From positions 129,501 to 193,500 of the forward strand of contig SAJS01000012.1 in assembly GCA_004017535.1 (NCBI GenBank): a stretch of DNA of 64,000 bases, in the 5' to 3' direction. The first letter of the stretch is position 1. Every line of letters begins with the position of its first letter. Source of the stretch: Mesorhizobium sp. Lineage in GTDB: Bacteria; Pseudomonadota; Alphaproteobacteria; Rhizobiales; Rhizobiaceae. The notes under the pieces are model-generated. The model made no database searches. It was given only the letters and a program-made list of their open reading frames with translations, and had not been told where the DNA came from. This document shows positions 18,220-26,745 of this stretch, piece by piece. A program made the translations under genes and the position numbers.

Positions 18220-19014
18220 CTACAGCCCGTGGAGCCCCACTGCTTCGGATGGCTGCTCGACCCGCCGGCGCTCACCCTCCGTGGTGCTCAGCATGTACCT
18301 GGCGATGATCGCGCGCTCGACGGCTTGCGCGCTTTTCATTGTGGAGCGTTTGCTTGAAGTGTTCGCACAGAGGACGTCTCGCCCCGACAGGGCAAGTATG
18401 TCGCTTATCGTCTTGAAGACGCTGAGGGAACGCATGTTGACTTCGAAATCGGCCTCGAAGAGCCGCTCCGCCGGAGGCTCACGCTCCATGCGCCGACGAA
18501 GACGAGCCGCGACCGTCGCTCGCGGCGCCAGAACTCTGATCGTGAGATCCGCGACCGGTACATCGCCCAGCATCGTTTCGAGAACGGCTCTGTTCGCATT
18601 TCCGTTGAGCAACGCCAGGGATCCGACTGCCTGAACATAACCCTCGTCGAAGATGAGAATATCATGAGCCAGCTTAGCTCGATCCCAGGCGTGCGACAGC
18701 TTCAGTATCTGCTGCCAGATCCGGGCACGCCAGATCGGCTTTTTCGGGGGCATCGCTCTGAGCATCAGCAGGGATTCCGATAAAATTGGCCCGCCGTTTC
18801 GTCGGGAAAAAATGACCTTAGCCGTCGAGACGGTCGCGGAGACGATCCTCGATACGAACAGAAGGACGCCCAGATCAAGTGTTCCGGATCTGACCGCTGG
18901 TCGGTAGCTGCGGACAACCTCGGCACGGTATCCGTCTTCGCGCAGCCGGCTGGCAAGAACGTGGGCTAAGGTTGTCTTGCCCGAACCTGGCGGACCGAAG
19001 AGCTCGACGATCAC
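18220..19014 (-). CDS. P-loop kinase-like protein of polysaccharide locus
   Basis: 264 residues starting directly with a Walker A motif, MIVELFGPPGSGKTTLAHVL. A Walker B-like acidic stretch is DILIFDEGYVQAVGS, and RVLAPRATVAARLRRRMERE may form a lid. Overall it resembles small-molecule kinases or thymidylate-kinase-like proteins found in capsule and exopolysaccharide clusters. Substrate is unknown; phosphorylation of a sugar or of a glycan end is possible. It is the most upstream gene of the block kinase-flippase-GT2 left of the interruption at 19100-20900. Confidence 0.75.
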   Translation of the reverse strand: MIVELFGPPGSGKTTLAHVLASRLREDGYRAEVVRSYRPAVRSGTLDLGVLLFVSRIVSATVSTAKVIFSRRNGGPILSESLLMLRAMPPKKPIWRARIWQQILKLSHAWDRAKLAHDILIFDEGYVQAVGSLALLNGNANRAVLETMLGDVPVADLTIRVLAPRATVAARLRRRMEREPPAERLFEADFEVNMRSLSVFKTISDILALSGRDVLCANTSSKRSTMKSAQAVERAIIARYMLSTTEGERRRVEQPSEAVGLHGL

Positions 19015-19128
19015 GGTTCAACACTCGACATAGCGCGGCTGGACTCACGGGATCCGCGCAAGCAACAAATCCCCGCTGTCACCGAACCGATACTGGAGTG
19101 TCGTTTCAGATTGACCCGAGCAAAGACG

Positions 19129-19388
19129 TTACCGATGGGAGTAGACATCGAGAGCATTCTTGCGATCTTCCAGCGCCTTGACCTGAGCCCGGCAGGTGCT
19201 CACCTGCGTCTCGACGCTCGCCAGGCCCCGCTGGATCTCGGTGTTGATCCCGGCGCTCAGATTCGTGTCCGTCGGCGTGTTGGCCTGGCGAGCCGATAGA
19301 TCGGTCAGTTCGGAGTACCCATGGTTTCGGCAGGCGAGGCGATTGGCCCACCCTGCTTCCGGAGACCCTGGATAAGCTGAAGGCCCGC
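19129..19388 (-). pseudogene. Frameshifted remnant of a Wzc-like chain-length protein
   Basis: In one frame (19308-19388) the DNA encodes LQLIQGLRKQGGPIASPAETMGTP, matching LHRIQDLRKQNAPVASLAQAIGTP of the intact Wzc-like protein at 21238-23478. The match then continues in another frame from about 19310: SELTDLSARQ... and CRAQVKALEDRKNALD, matching PELADLAARQ... and YRAQVAALEDRKKVLD. The fragment therefore covers the coiled-coil part only, has one frameshift, and ends at a stop at 19129. It is the same strand as the intact copy. The matched strings are given here in pieces of the two translations. Confidence 0.75.
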
Positions 19389-19527
19389 CTCCATCGCCGG
19401 CCGGCGCCCGCGGCACATTGACGGCTGTGCTCTCTGCCCTGCGAACCATGTCGGATTTCCATACGTCCCCGGCCCTGTCTGACATGTGTCGCCCCCTCGA
19501 GAGGCATGATCTTCGCCGGAACTTACG

Positions 19528-19728
19528 ATGGGCACCGAACGTCACCATCATCCATCTGCATGATATCATTTGGCGGAGCGCCGAATCGCGAATTTGTGTT
19601 GTCCTGCCTGAGGTAAGCCGTCGCAAGGCGCGGCTCTCAAACTCGGCATTTACCTTGGCGCAGGGGATTCATTGCGCCGCCGCTCCGCTATGTCATTCAG
19701 ATGGATGATGGTGACGTTCGGTGCCCAT
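19528..19728. repeat. 201-bp element bounded by a perfect 31-bp inverted repeat
   Basis: Positions 19528-19558 and 19698-19728 are exact reverse complements over 31 bases (outer end ATGGGCACCGAACG, inner end CATCCATCTG). Pairing continues imperfectly inward (CTGCATGATATCATTTGGCGGAGC against CTGAATGACATAGCGGAGC, each read in from its own arm). The 139-base interior shows no gene. It could be a MITE-like insertion or a recombination scar. It sits between the Wzc remnant and the foreign-looking methyltransferase. Confidence 0.7.
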
Positions 19729-19802
19729 CATAAGCTTGCGACAGTTCCAGTTTTTAATCCGGGTTCGCAGCTTCGTTCGCGCAGGCTGCAGGGACAAGCG
19801 TG

Positions 19803-20870
19803 ATGACCATTTGTCCGGCGTGTCGCAGCGAATCGACTGCGAAATTGTTCGAAGTGACAGCCGACGAGGCCTCCAGACACTTCCTCAATCCGCGACAAGA
19901 CCCGGAGCGCTTTCGAAACCTGAAGAGCCACCTGCAGGATCTCTGGGGCTGCGCCACGTGCGATATACGAAGATGCGCAGATTGCGGATTCGGTTTCGCC
20001 GATCCCTTCGTCGCGGGCGGCGTCGAATTTTACAACCTGGCCTGGGCGCATCCTTCCTATCCAACCATGAGATGGGAATATGCAAGAACCATCGAAGAAC
20101 TCGCGGGCCTGAGGACTGACGGGAAAACCGTGATCGACGTGGGTGCCGGATTCGGGTATTTTCTGGATTGCGTTAAAAATAGATTCTTCAAAATTTCGGA
20201 TATTTCTGCAGTTGATTATAACGAAACATCACAATCTGTATTGTCGTCCAAGGGTTTCAGAACATTTTCAATCGATATCCGCGGAGACACCTTCGACAAA
20301 TTGGGGGAATCGTTCGACTTCATCTGCTTGTTTCAGGTTTTCGAGCACATGGACAAAGTGGACGATGTCTTCTCTCGATTGAAGTTCCTACTTAAGCCGC
20401 ATGGATCTGTTTTCATTGCGGTACCAAACGAAAACAGAACCTACTATATGGAGTCGCATGGGTCCCTCATAGACATGCCACCCAATCACATCGGCCGATG
20501 GACGAAACAAGCTTTCGATGCGATTTGCCGGCGGCACGGGTTGCAACTGGCCAAATGTGAGCGGGAACCGTTCACTCTGCTTAGTTTCCTCAAATATGAC
20601 ATCATAAACAGCTATTTGCGTAAAGGAGAAAAGCCTGGCAGCCTGAGTGAGTTCGTCCGGGCCCTGCCCCGAAGCAAAGCTCAGCGGATTGCGCAAGGAT
20701 TGACCGCCTTGGCTATTTCACCATCACGCCTACCGGCATGGGCATATGCGGTCAGCAACGCATCGACGTTGGGCGGGAACGCGCTCTGGGCAAGGATCGA
20801 CAAAGTATCCTCGCCGATGGGACCAAGCCTTCTCGCCGAGCCACGGAGCCGTCAAGCTAGCCTGCAATGA
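19803..20870 (+). CDS. SAM-dependent methyltransferase with N-terminal zinc finger, AT-rich
   Basis: 355 residues from the ATG at 19803; a GTG sits immediately before it. The N-terminus has paired cysteines (CPAC, then CATC, CADC) of a zinc-binding module often preceding sugar or small-molecule methyltransferases. The SAM domain reads TVIDVGAGFGYFLD, VDYNETSQSVL and LFQVFEHMDKVDDVF, followed by LLKPHGSVFIAVPN. Bases 20150-20450 are clearly richer in A/T than neighbouring genes. It lies opposite to all surrounding polysaccharide genes, so it is probably a transferred insertion. It may methylate a sugar of the polymer. Confidence 0.87.
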   Translation: MTICPACRSESTAKLFEVTADEASRHFLNPRQDPERFRNLKSHLQDLWGCATCDIRRCADCGFGFADPFVAGGVEFYNLAWAHPSYPTMRWEYARTIEELAGLRTDGKTVIDVGAGFGYFLDCVKNRFFKISDISAVDYNETSQSVLSSKGFRTFSIDIRGDTFDKLGESFDFICLFQVFEHMDKVDDVFSRLKFLLKPHGSVFIAVPNENRTYYMESHGSLIDMPPNHIGRWTKQAFDAICRRHGLQLAKCEREPFTLLSFLKYDIINSYLRKGEKPGSLSEFVRALPRSKAQRIAQGLTALAISPSRLPAWAYAVSNASTLGGNALWARIDKVSSPMGPSLLAEPRSRQASLQ

Positions 20871-20880
20871 ACGGCCGGGC

Positions 20881-20930
20881 CAATTCCAGGAACGCGCACA
20901 ACGGATTCCGTCCGGAGTAGTTCGGGGCCC
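20881..20930 (+). repeat. Partial copy of the CAATTCCAGGAA palindromic repeat
   Basis: The stretch CCAATTCCAGGAACGCGCAC followed by CGGATTCCGTCCGGAGT matches the first half of the element at 28731-28835. It lies just past the methyltransferase stop. Confidence 0.5.
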
Positions 20931-21001
20931 CATCGGTGGGAGGCTCGCACTTGGAGCGGGCGGAGTAGACACGCGCTATCCCAGGCCACTGAGAAAGAAG
21001 A

Positions 21002-21241
21002 TCATCTCCACGCCAAGGGGTTAATAAACCGGGATGCGAGATAGCGACCGTCCAGCTGGGACAAATGCGGCAAATCCTGTGACGGGCCAATTTGCTTCGG
21101 CACGGCATCCCCCTCGGGTGCTGGCCGATATCGTTCCATCAGCTCTGACAAAGCCGCCGTCGTGCGAACGGACGAAGGCGCTCGCAAAGACCTGGCGATA
21201 CTCTCAATGTCATGGCCAGGACGCGAGCCTGCTGCTCTCAA
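21002..21241 (-). CDS. Possible small protein overlapping the Wzc stop (TTG start)
   Basis: A TTG at 21241 overlaps the stop of the Wzc-like gene and follows GGAGAAGGTGAC, a good ribosome site. The 79-residue frame includes IARSLRAPSSVRTTAALSEL and ERYRPAPEGDAVPKQ, has no membrane segment, and ends at 21002. About 63 percent of third positions are G or C by my hand count, lower than neighbours but not shadow-like. It could instead be the displaced C-terminus of a longer ancestral Wzc. I recognise no family. Confidence 0.3.
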   Translation of the reverse strand: MRAAGSRPGHDIESIARSLRAPSSVRTTAALSELMERYRPAPEGDAVPKQIGPSQDLPHLSQLDGRYLASRFINPLAWR

Positions 21242-23478
21242 GTCACCTTCTCCCGCAGGAGGTCGGCACTGTCGCCGAGCCGGTATCCGGCATGCTTTCT
21301 GAGATTTACCCGCGTAAGAACGCTCCCGACGGGCACCGGAACAGAACCATCTCCCTGAAGCAGTTCCAACACACCACGAGCGACATGGCGTCGCGTCTTG
21401 GCCCACCGCACGGCGAAAAGCACCACGTCCGCCCATTCGGTGAGGAACCTGGCTTCCGGCCTGCCAAGCCCCGATGGGCCATTTAAGACGACGACGCTAT
21501 AAGCCGAGTGCAGATCCTCCATCACCTCGGACCCGTTTCCGCGCGACAGCAGGGTCAGCAGATCCTCGGAAGGGCCGAGGGTCATCAGGTCGATGCCGAC
21601 TTCAGGTATGCCGGTGACAGCATCCCCCAAGGTGCACCGGTCGCAAACATAATCCGCGAAGGAATGGCGAGCCTTAGGCCCACCATATTGGTTCAGAAAC
21701 TCAAGGGTGAGTCGAGCGCCCTTGGGTTCGAGATCGATCACGAGGACTCGGCCGCCCAGGCGCGTCGCAACCAACGCCAAGCTCCACGCGAGCTCAGTCG
21801 CTCCATCCTCGGGCGTGCTGGACGTCACAAGCATGATCTGCGAGGAGCGAGCGCTCCATTGACTTGGTGCTGCCGCGACAAGCAGCGACGTCACGGCACG
21901 GCTGTATCCGGACTCCTGCTGGCCCAGTACCAACTGCTTCAGTCGCTTGGCGTGCGTGGCGGCAGACTGAGGGATGAGCGCCAGGCAGGGAACCCTGAGC
22001 ACTGCTTCGGCTTCAGCCTCGCCGCGCAAAGTGCGATCGAAGCGTCGGCGGAGAAGCAAGAGAATTCCTCCGATCAGGCCGAACACGATCATCCCCGGCG
22101 GAACGAGGAAGATCGGCGGAAGGGTTGTTGGATTGACAGGCGGCCACGCCGCGGAGAGAACCCCGACTCCGGGGGATGGATTTGCAATCCGCCGCTCCAG
22201 ATCCTGCTGACGGCTCAACAGGTCATTGTATCGCTGCGTCAGGATGCTCACCTGCGGCTCGAGCGCGCGCAATCCGGAGAGCCGACCGCCGGTATCGGCC
22301 ACAACCGCATCGAGAACTTTCTTGCGATCTTCAAGGGCCGCGACCTGAGCGCGATAAATCTCAACCTCAGCGGCCACACGGGCGAGACCTTGCTCTACCG
22401 CACTGTCGATCGCTTTGTTCGGGGCCTTATCCGCCGACGCGCCAGCCTGGCGAGCCGCAAGATCGGCCAACTCGGGCGTGCCGATTGCTTGGGCCAGCGA
22501 TGCAACTGGTGCATTCTGCTTGCGAAGGTCCTGAATGCGGTGAAGACGGGTTTCCTGCGCGGCGAGGTCAGCTTTGGACATCGAGATCTGCTGGGTGAGC
22601 TCGGCTGCCTCTTTGGCCGCGTTGTCCGCCGCGCCTTGATCGACCGCGCCATGACTCAACCGATACTTTTCCAGATGATCCGTTGCTTCCGCAAGATTGT
22701 CTCGTAGAGCCGGCAGCCCTGCAACTATTGAGTCGAGTTCCTGTTCGTCCGCAGTCTGATTTCTCCTTGCAAGATCGGCGATATATACCTGGACAAACGT
22801 ATTGGCCACAAGAGCGGCCCGCACCGGGTCCTTGTCGGTAAAGCCGACACTGATCACTCGAGACCTCAACTCCTGCCCAATCCTTATGCCCTCGCGCAGC
22901 AGCTTCAGTTCAGCCGCATCTGGATCCGCCGGTGTGCTTCGAGGCCAGATTTTCGCCAGCAGACCGTCTACAACCGAGCGCAATTGCGGTGGCTCTCCGC
23001 GAGCAGGATCAGGAGAGGAGGTTGCGGTCGTGACATCGGCTTGGTGTGTGGCGTCGGCGGCTCCAGCAACGTTGGCGGCATCAACTTTGCGCAACTCCGC
23101 CACCACGCTTCGCAGATGGCTCTGCGACGAGAGCATGGTTATATGGTCGTCAATGCTGGATTCCAGCAAATCCTGGGTGGAACTCAAACCGCCGGCTGGA
23201 GCCGCCCTGCTGGGAGCGTCAACGAGCACCTGTGTGGTGGCCTCGTACAAGGCCGGCCGCGCAAGACCCAAAGCCGCGGCAAGGACACCGCCTGCGAGGA
23301 TCATGGCAAGCAGGAACCATTTTTTTCGTTGCAGAGTCGTGACGAGCTGATGGAGCGGCGTTTGCGTGTCTATCTGCTCTCCCAACGGCCGTCTTATGCG
23401 AGGGGTGATTTCGCGTGCGGGAGGAGGCACTTCGGTGGCATGCGGAAGATGGATGCGGCTAACTTTGGACCCTTCCAT
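21238..23478 (-). CDS. Wzc/ExoP-like chain-length protein with degenerate kinase domain
   Basis: 746 residues from the ATG at 23478 with AGGAG at 23485-23489. A cytoplasmic leader precedes a first membrane helix (WFLLAMILAGGVLAAALGLA), a Wzz-type domain with long coiled coils, and a second helix (FLVPPGMIVFGLIGGILLLL) before the cytoplasmic BY-kinase-like domain. In that domain the Walker A position reads SSTPEDGATELAWSLA, without the usual GK(S/T), and Walker A' reads VLVIDLEPK instead of an acidic DADLR type. There is no tyrosine-rich tail. It probably controls polymer length and export but may not bind ATP. The start lies one base after the asnB copy 2 stop. Confidence 0.88.
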   Translation of the reverse strand: MEGSKVSRIHLPHATEVPPPAREITPRIRRPLGEQIDTQTPLHQLVTTLQRKKWFLLAMILAGGVLAAALGLARPALYEATTQVLVDAPSRAAPAGGLSSTQDLLESSIDDHITMLSSQSHLRSVVAELRKVDAANVAGAADATHQADVTTATSSPDPARGEPPQLRSVVDGLLAKIWPRSTPADPDAAELKLLREGIRIGQELRSRVISVGFTDKDPVRAALVANTFVQVYIADLARRNQTADEQELDSIVAGLPALRDNLAEATDHLEKYRLSHGAVDQGAADNAAKEAAELTQQISMSKADLAAQETRLHRIQDLRKQNAPVASLAQAIGTPELADLAARQAGASADKAPNKAIDSAVEQGLARVAAEVEIYRAQVAALEDRKKVLDAVVADTGGRLSGLRALEPQVSILTQRYNDLLSRQQDLERRIANPSPGVGVLSAAWPPVNPTTLPPIFLVPPGMIVFGLIGGILLLLRRRFDRTLRGEAEAEAVLRVPCLALIPQSAATHAKRLKQLVLGQQESGYSRAVTSLLVAAAPSQWSARSSQIMLVTSSTPEDGATELAWSLALVATRLGGRVLVIDLEPKGARLTLEFLNQYGGPKARHSFADYVCDRCTLGDAVTGIPEVGIDLMTLGPSEDLLTLLSRGNGSEVMEDLHSAYSVVVLNGPSGLGRPEARFLTEWADVVLFAVRWAKTRRHVARGVLELLQGDGSVPVPVGSVLTRVNLRKHAGYRLGDSADLLREKVT

Positions 23479-23479
23479 C

Positions 23480-25477
23480 TTATACTCCTGTAAGTTCGGG
23501 CACTTGAGAGAGCCCCGCTTCTGAGACCGGCGACCTGCTCGCCTCTTCGTGCCAGCCCTGAAACATGAGGGCCGGCCACAATTCGCGCGAATGGTCGTGC
23601 TTGCCCTCGACGTGGTCGCGCCAGCAGGCATCCACCTTCGCAAGGTCGAATATCCGGTCTCCGGAATTGTGCATGCCGGCGATAAGGTCGTTGGCCCAAA
23701 TGCGCAGCGGGCCCTTCAGCCAGGCTGCTATGGGCACATCGAAACCTTGCTTAGGCCTGTCGATCAGCCGCTCCGGAAGATAGCGATGCAGCAGGTGACG
23801 AAGGATCCACTTGCCGCCCCCATCGCGAACCTTCAGGTTGGATGGAAGGCGCCATGCAAATTCGACAACCCGATGATCGAGCAGTGGACATCGTCCCTCT
23901 AGGCCATTGGCCATAGTGGCACGATCCAGCTTCACCAGAATGTCGCCGGGCAGGTAGCCCGCCATGTCGTCGTACAAGAGACGCGAGAGCAACCCGTCGA
24001 ACTGCGGTGCAGCATCGCTCGATGTGGGGAGCTTCTGCCGGGCGAGGTTTTCGCCCGCCGACCCCCTCAGCCTCTGATACAACTCGTCTTCGCTGGTTGC
24101 GGCGAGCAGCGGAGCAAGCCGATCGAGCCGGTCGCTCCGTAACGCATGCCGCACATTCGCCGAAAGCGGCAGGTTTTCAACGATATCGGAACGGACCGCG
24201 CGGGCAAGCAACCGTGCCCCAGCCGCCAACGTCCGGCGCAGTTGGATAGGCAACCCCTGCTGCCGCTTCAGCCTCTCGGCCATGAAATGGCGGCCATACC
24301 CGGCGAAACATTCATCACCGCCGTCACCCGACAGCGCCACGGTTACATGCTGTCGAGCCAGCCGTGCCACCAGCAACGTTGGAATCTGCGATTCGTCGGC
24401 GAAAGGCTCGTCCCAGATCCGAGGCAACTCTGGGATGACCTCGCGTGCGGCGGTCGGTGAAAGATGAAGTTCTGTGTGATCGGTTCCTAAATGCCGTGCT
24501 ACTTCAGCCGCATAGGGGGCCTCGTCGAAGCCACCCTCCGCAAAGGCCACCGTGAATGTGCGCACCGGGCTTCTGGATTGGGCCTGCATCAGCGCCACGA
24601 CAGTGGAGCTGTCAACACCACCCGACAAAAAGCCGCCTAATGGCACGTCAGCGATCATCCGCTCGCGAACGGCGAGCCGAAGCAGGCTGTCCAGTTCGTC
24701 GGTCAGATCCCCGTCGCTGCCGACGACTTGGTTCTCCCGGCCTTTGGCGGCGATCCCGGCCAGCGACCACCATTGTTTAACCTGCCGGCGAAGAGCGTCT
24801 GCGCCACCCACTTCGGCCAGGTCGGTGGGTCTGACCGAGAGCAGGGAGCCGGGCGGCAGCTTGAACACACCCTGCCAGATGCATCTATGGTCCGGCACCC
24901 ATCCTCTCGCAAGCATGGCAGCGGTCGCATCAAGGTCGAGTGCAGGGGAAAAGCCTGGGAAGCAACGGATCGCCTTGAGCTCGGACGAAAAGACAAGAGC
25001 AGGCCCGACCAATGCGACATAGAGCGGCTTTTTGCCCATTCGATCCCGTGCGAGATGTAGGGTCCTGGTCTTCAGGTCCCACAACGCAAAGGCAAACATG
25101 CCCGCGAAGCGCTTAAGGGCGGCCTCAATGCCCCAAGTCTCGATGGAACACAGCATCACTTCCGTGTCACCTGTGCCGCGAAACTGATGTCCCGCCTCCT
25201 CAAGTTCGCGCCTCAGCTCCTTGAAGTTGTAGATCTCGCCATTGAAGGTGATCACATAGCGGCCGCCGGCGGACCGCATGGGCTGACGCCCCGCTGCGGA
25301 GAGGTCGACGATCGCCAGTCGCCGGTGGCCCAACGCAATGCCCGCCTCACGATCTGTCCAGAGTCCTTCGCCGTCCGGCCCGCGGTGCCGAAGCGCATGC
25401 GTCAGCTGGCTTATTGCCTCGAGCGGCTTCGTATTCGCGGCGGCACTTGTGAGAAGAATTCCAGCGATCCCACACAT
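23480..25477 (-). CDS. asnB: Asparagine synthase (glutamine-hydrolysing), copy 2
   Basis: 665 residues from the ATG at 25477, placing Cys2 of MCGIAGILL at the amidotransferase active site; the longer frame to 25648 lies inside the polymerase gene. The glutaminase domain has HRRLAIVDLS and YNFKELR; the synthetase domain has LSGGVDSS and VALSGDGGDECFAGYGRH. This form is closer to the AsnB commonly found in capsule and exopolysaccharide loci than copy 1. It overlaps the Wzy-like stop by one base and is followed after one base by the Wzc-like start. It may amidate a uronic acid in the polymer; the substrate is inferred only. Confidence 0.92.
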   Translation of the reverse strand: MCGIAGILLTSAAANTKPLEAISQLTHALRHRGPDGEGLWTDREAGIALGHRRLAIVDLSAAGRQPMRSAGGRYVITFNGEIYNFKELRRELEEAGHQFRGTGDTEVMLCSIETWGIEAALKRFAGMFAFALWDLKTRTLHLARDRMGKKPLYVALVGPALVFSSELKAIRCFPGFSPALDLDATAAMLARGWVPDHRCIWQGVFKLPPGSLLSVRPTDLAEVGGADALRRQVKQWWSLAGIAAKGRENQVVGSDGDLTDELDSLLRLAVRERMIADVPLGGFLSGGVDSSTVVALMQAQSRSPVRTFTVAFAEGGFDEAPYAAEVARHLGTDHTELHLSPTAAREVIPELPRIWDEPFADESQIPTLLVARLARQHVTVALSGDGGDECFAGYGRHFMAERLKRQQGLPIQLRRTLAAGARLLARAVRSDIVENLPLSANVRHALRSDRLDRLAPLLAATSEDELYQRLRGSAGENLARQKLPTSSDAAPQFDGLLSRLLYDDMAGYLPGDILVKLDRATMANGLEGRCPLLDHRVVEFAWRLPSNLKVRDGGGKWILRHLLHRYLPERLIDRPKQGFDVPIAAWLKGPLRIWANDLIAGMHNSGDRIFDLAKVDACWRDHVEGKHDHSRELWPALMFQGWHEEASRSPVSEAGLSQVPELTGV

Positions 25478-26745
25478 CAGGCAACCTTCATGGGCTCCAG
25501 CCTTGGAGAGAGCTCGCGAGGCCTGCCCGCAACAAGGCACAAGGTCAGCGCAAACCACACGATCGGGTGGCGGATGATCAGATGCGGAATGCTGAAGATG
25601 ACGATGGACACCATGAGCGCCACCAGCGCGTCCAGCTTCGCGCGCCACGCCGACATGACGGCGGTTCCGACGATCCAGGCCAGCGCCAGAACCGAGATGG
25701 CACCACCTTGAGTGTACAGATCGAGTACTGTGCTGTGCGCCTCAAAGGGCCGGGTCAGAAAATCAAACTGCCTCTCCCAGGTTGGGGGGCGGTTGACATG
25801 CGGACCCGGACCGAGGCCCATCGATCCCGATTGCACGCCTTTCTCCAGCGCCGCGTCCCAGAGATACAGGCGGAGCTCGGCGGTTTCGGCTGTCGCTTCG
25901 CCGCCGTTGTCCTTGGTCAGGCTCTTGGCGAAGTTTTCGAGAGTGCTAGCCTCCGACAGAACGTAGGGAGTGATCGAGACCGCCATCGGAATACTGCCGA
26001 TGAGCAATAGAAGGAGGGCTTGCCGTGAAAGGCTGACCTTGTTGCCGGCCGTCTTGATCCATGTCCTGATTCCCAGCCCGAGGAACGTCAGGCAAGTCAG
26101 GATGCTGGTATACAAATAGGCATCGCTCTTCGTCAGCCTTCCAACGTAGAAGGTGAAGAACACGCTGGCGATGGCAAGGAATTTGGCCCAACGATTGCTA
26201 GTGGTGGTCGCCAGATGCAAAGCCAGCGTGCCAAAGATCGCGCAATAGAGCGCGAGCTGATTGGGATTCTCCGACCAGCCGCGAAAGCGATCCCAGTACC
26301 ATAACTCAATGTTGGCTCCGGAGAGCCACCCCCAGCCCTGCGCCACCTGGATGGCAAGTGTCACGTTCGCGATTGCAATCAACCACCACGCACTGCGACG
26401 CAAATGATAATCGGCGTTGGGCTCTGCGGCAGCCAAGCAGGTAATGCAGACCAACAGAAGATACGCTTCGGTATCGTGCACCAGCCCGGTTAAGTATAGG
26501 ATCGAGGTGAAATAGGCGACGATGGTGCCGAAAGCCAAAGCGACCGCCATCACTAGCCAGAAGCCGGCGAGTTCGGTCAGAGCAGGTGTAAGTACAGTAC
26601 GCCCGCCGGCGAGTATTCGCCCGATCGACAGCATTATCCAGAGGGCCAGAAGCAATTCGCCATAGCCGAAGGTTGAGCCCGGAAGGCTAAGCTGCGTCGC
26701 ACCGGCCATTACGACGCCAAGGGCGAGGAGCGCGTCCCGGGTCAT
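25477..26745 (-). CDS. O-antigen polymerase/ligase family protein (Wzy-like)
   Basis: 422 residues with about ten to eleven hydrophobic segments and a large periplasmic loop. The family signature near residues 165-180 reads RGWSENPNQLALY, and the loop motif LGLGPGPHVNRP followed by EAHSTVLDLYTQGG has the Glu-x-His typical of O-antigen ligase/polymerase (Wzy_C) proteins. With Wzx at 16626 and the Wzc-like protein at 21238 it completes a Wzx/Wzy system. Its ATG overlaps the GT4 stop as ATGA. Ligase and polymerase cannot be separated by sequence alone; context favours polymerase. Confidence 0.86.
   Translation of the reverse strand: MTRDALLALGVVMAGATQLSLPGSTFGYGELLLALWIMLSIGRILAGGRTVLTPALTELAGFWLVMAVALAFGTIVAYFTSILYLTGLVHDTEAYLLLVCITCLAAAEPNADYHLRRSAWWLIAIANVTLAIQVAQGWGWLSGANIELWYWDRFRGWSENPNQLALYCAIFGTLALHLATTTSNRWAKFLAIASVFFTFYVGRLTKSDAYLYTSILTCLTFLGLGIRTWIKTAGNKVSLSRQALLLLLIGSIPMAVSITPYVLSEASTLENFAKSLTKDNGGEATAETAELRLYLWDAALEKGVQSGSMGLGPGPHVNRPPTWERQFDFLTRPFEAHSTVLDLYTQGGAISVLALAWIVGTAVMSAWRAKLDALVALMVSIVIFSIPHLIIRHPIVWFALTLCLVAGRPRELSPRLEPMKVA

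Noticed and set aside
17985..18275. 97-residue N-terminal extension of the Wzx flippase.
   Set aside because: Not membrane-like, overlaps the kinase gene, and the family pattern starts after the ATG at 17984.
21508..22707. 399-codon plus-strand frame opposite the Wzc-like gene.
   Set aside because: Shadow of the Wzc-like coding strand, no ribosome site or recognisable domain.
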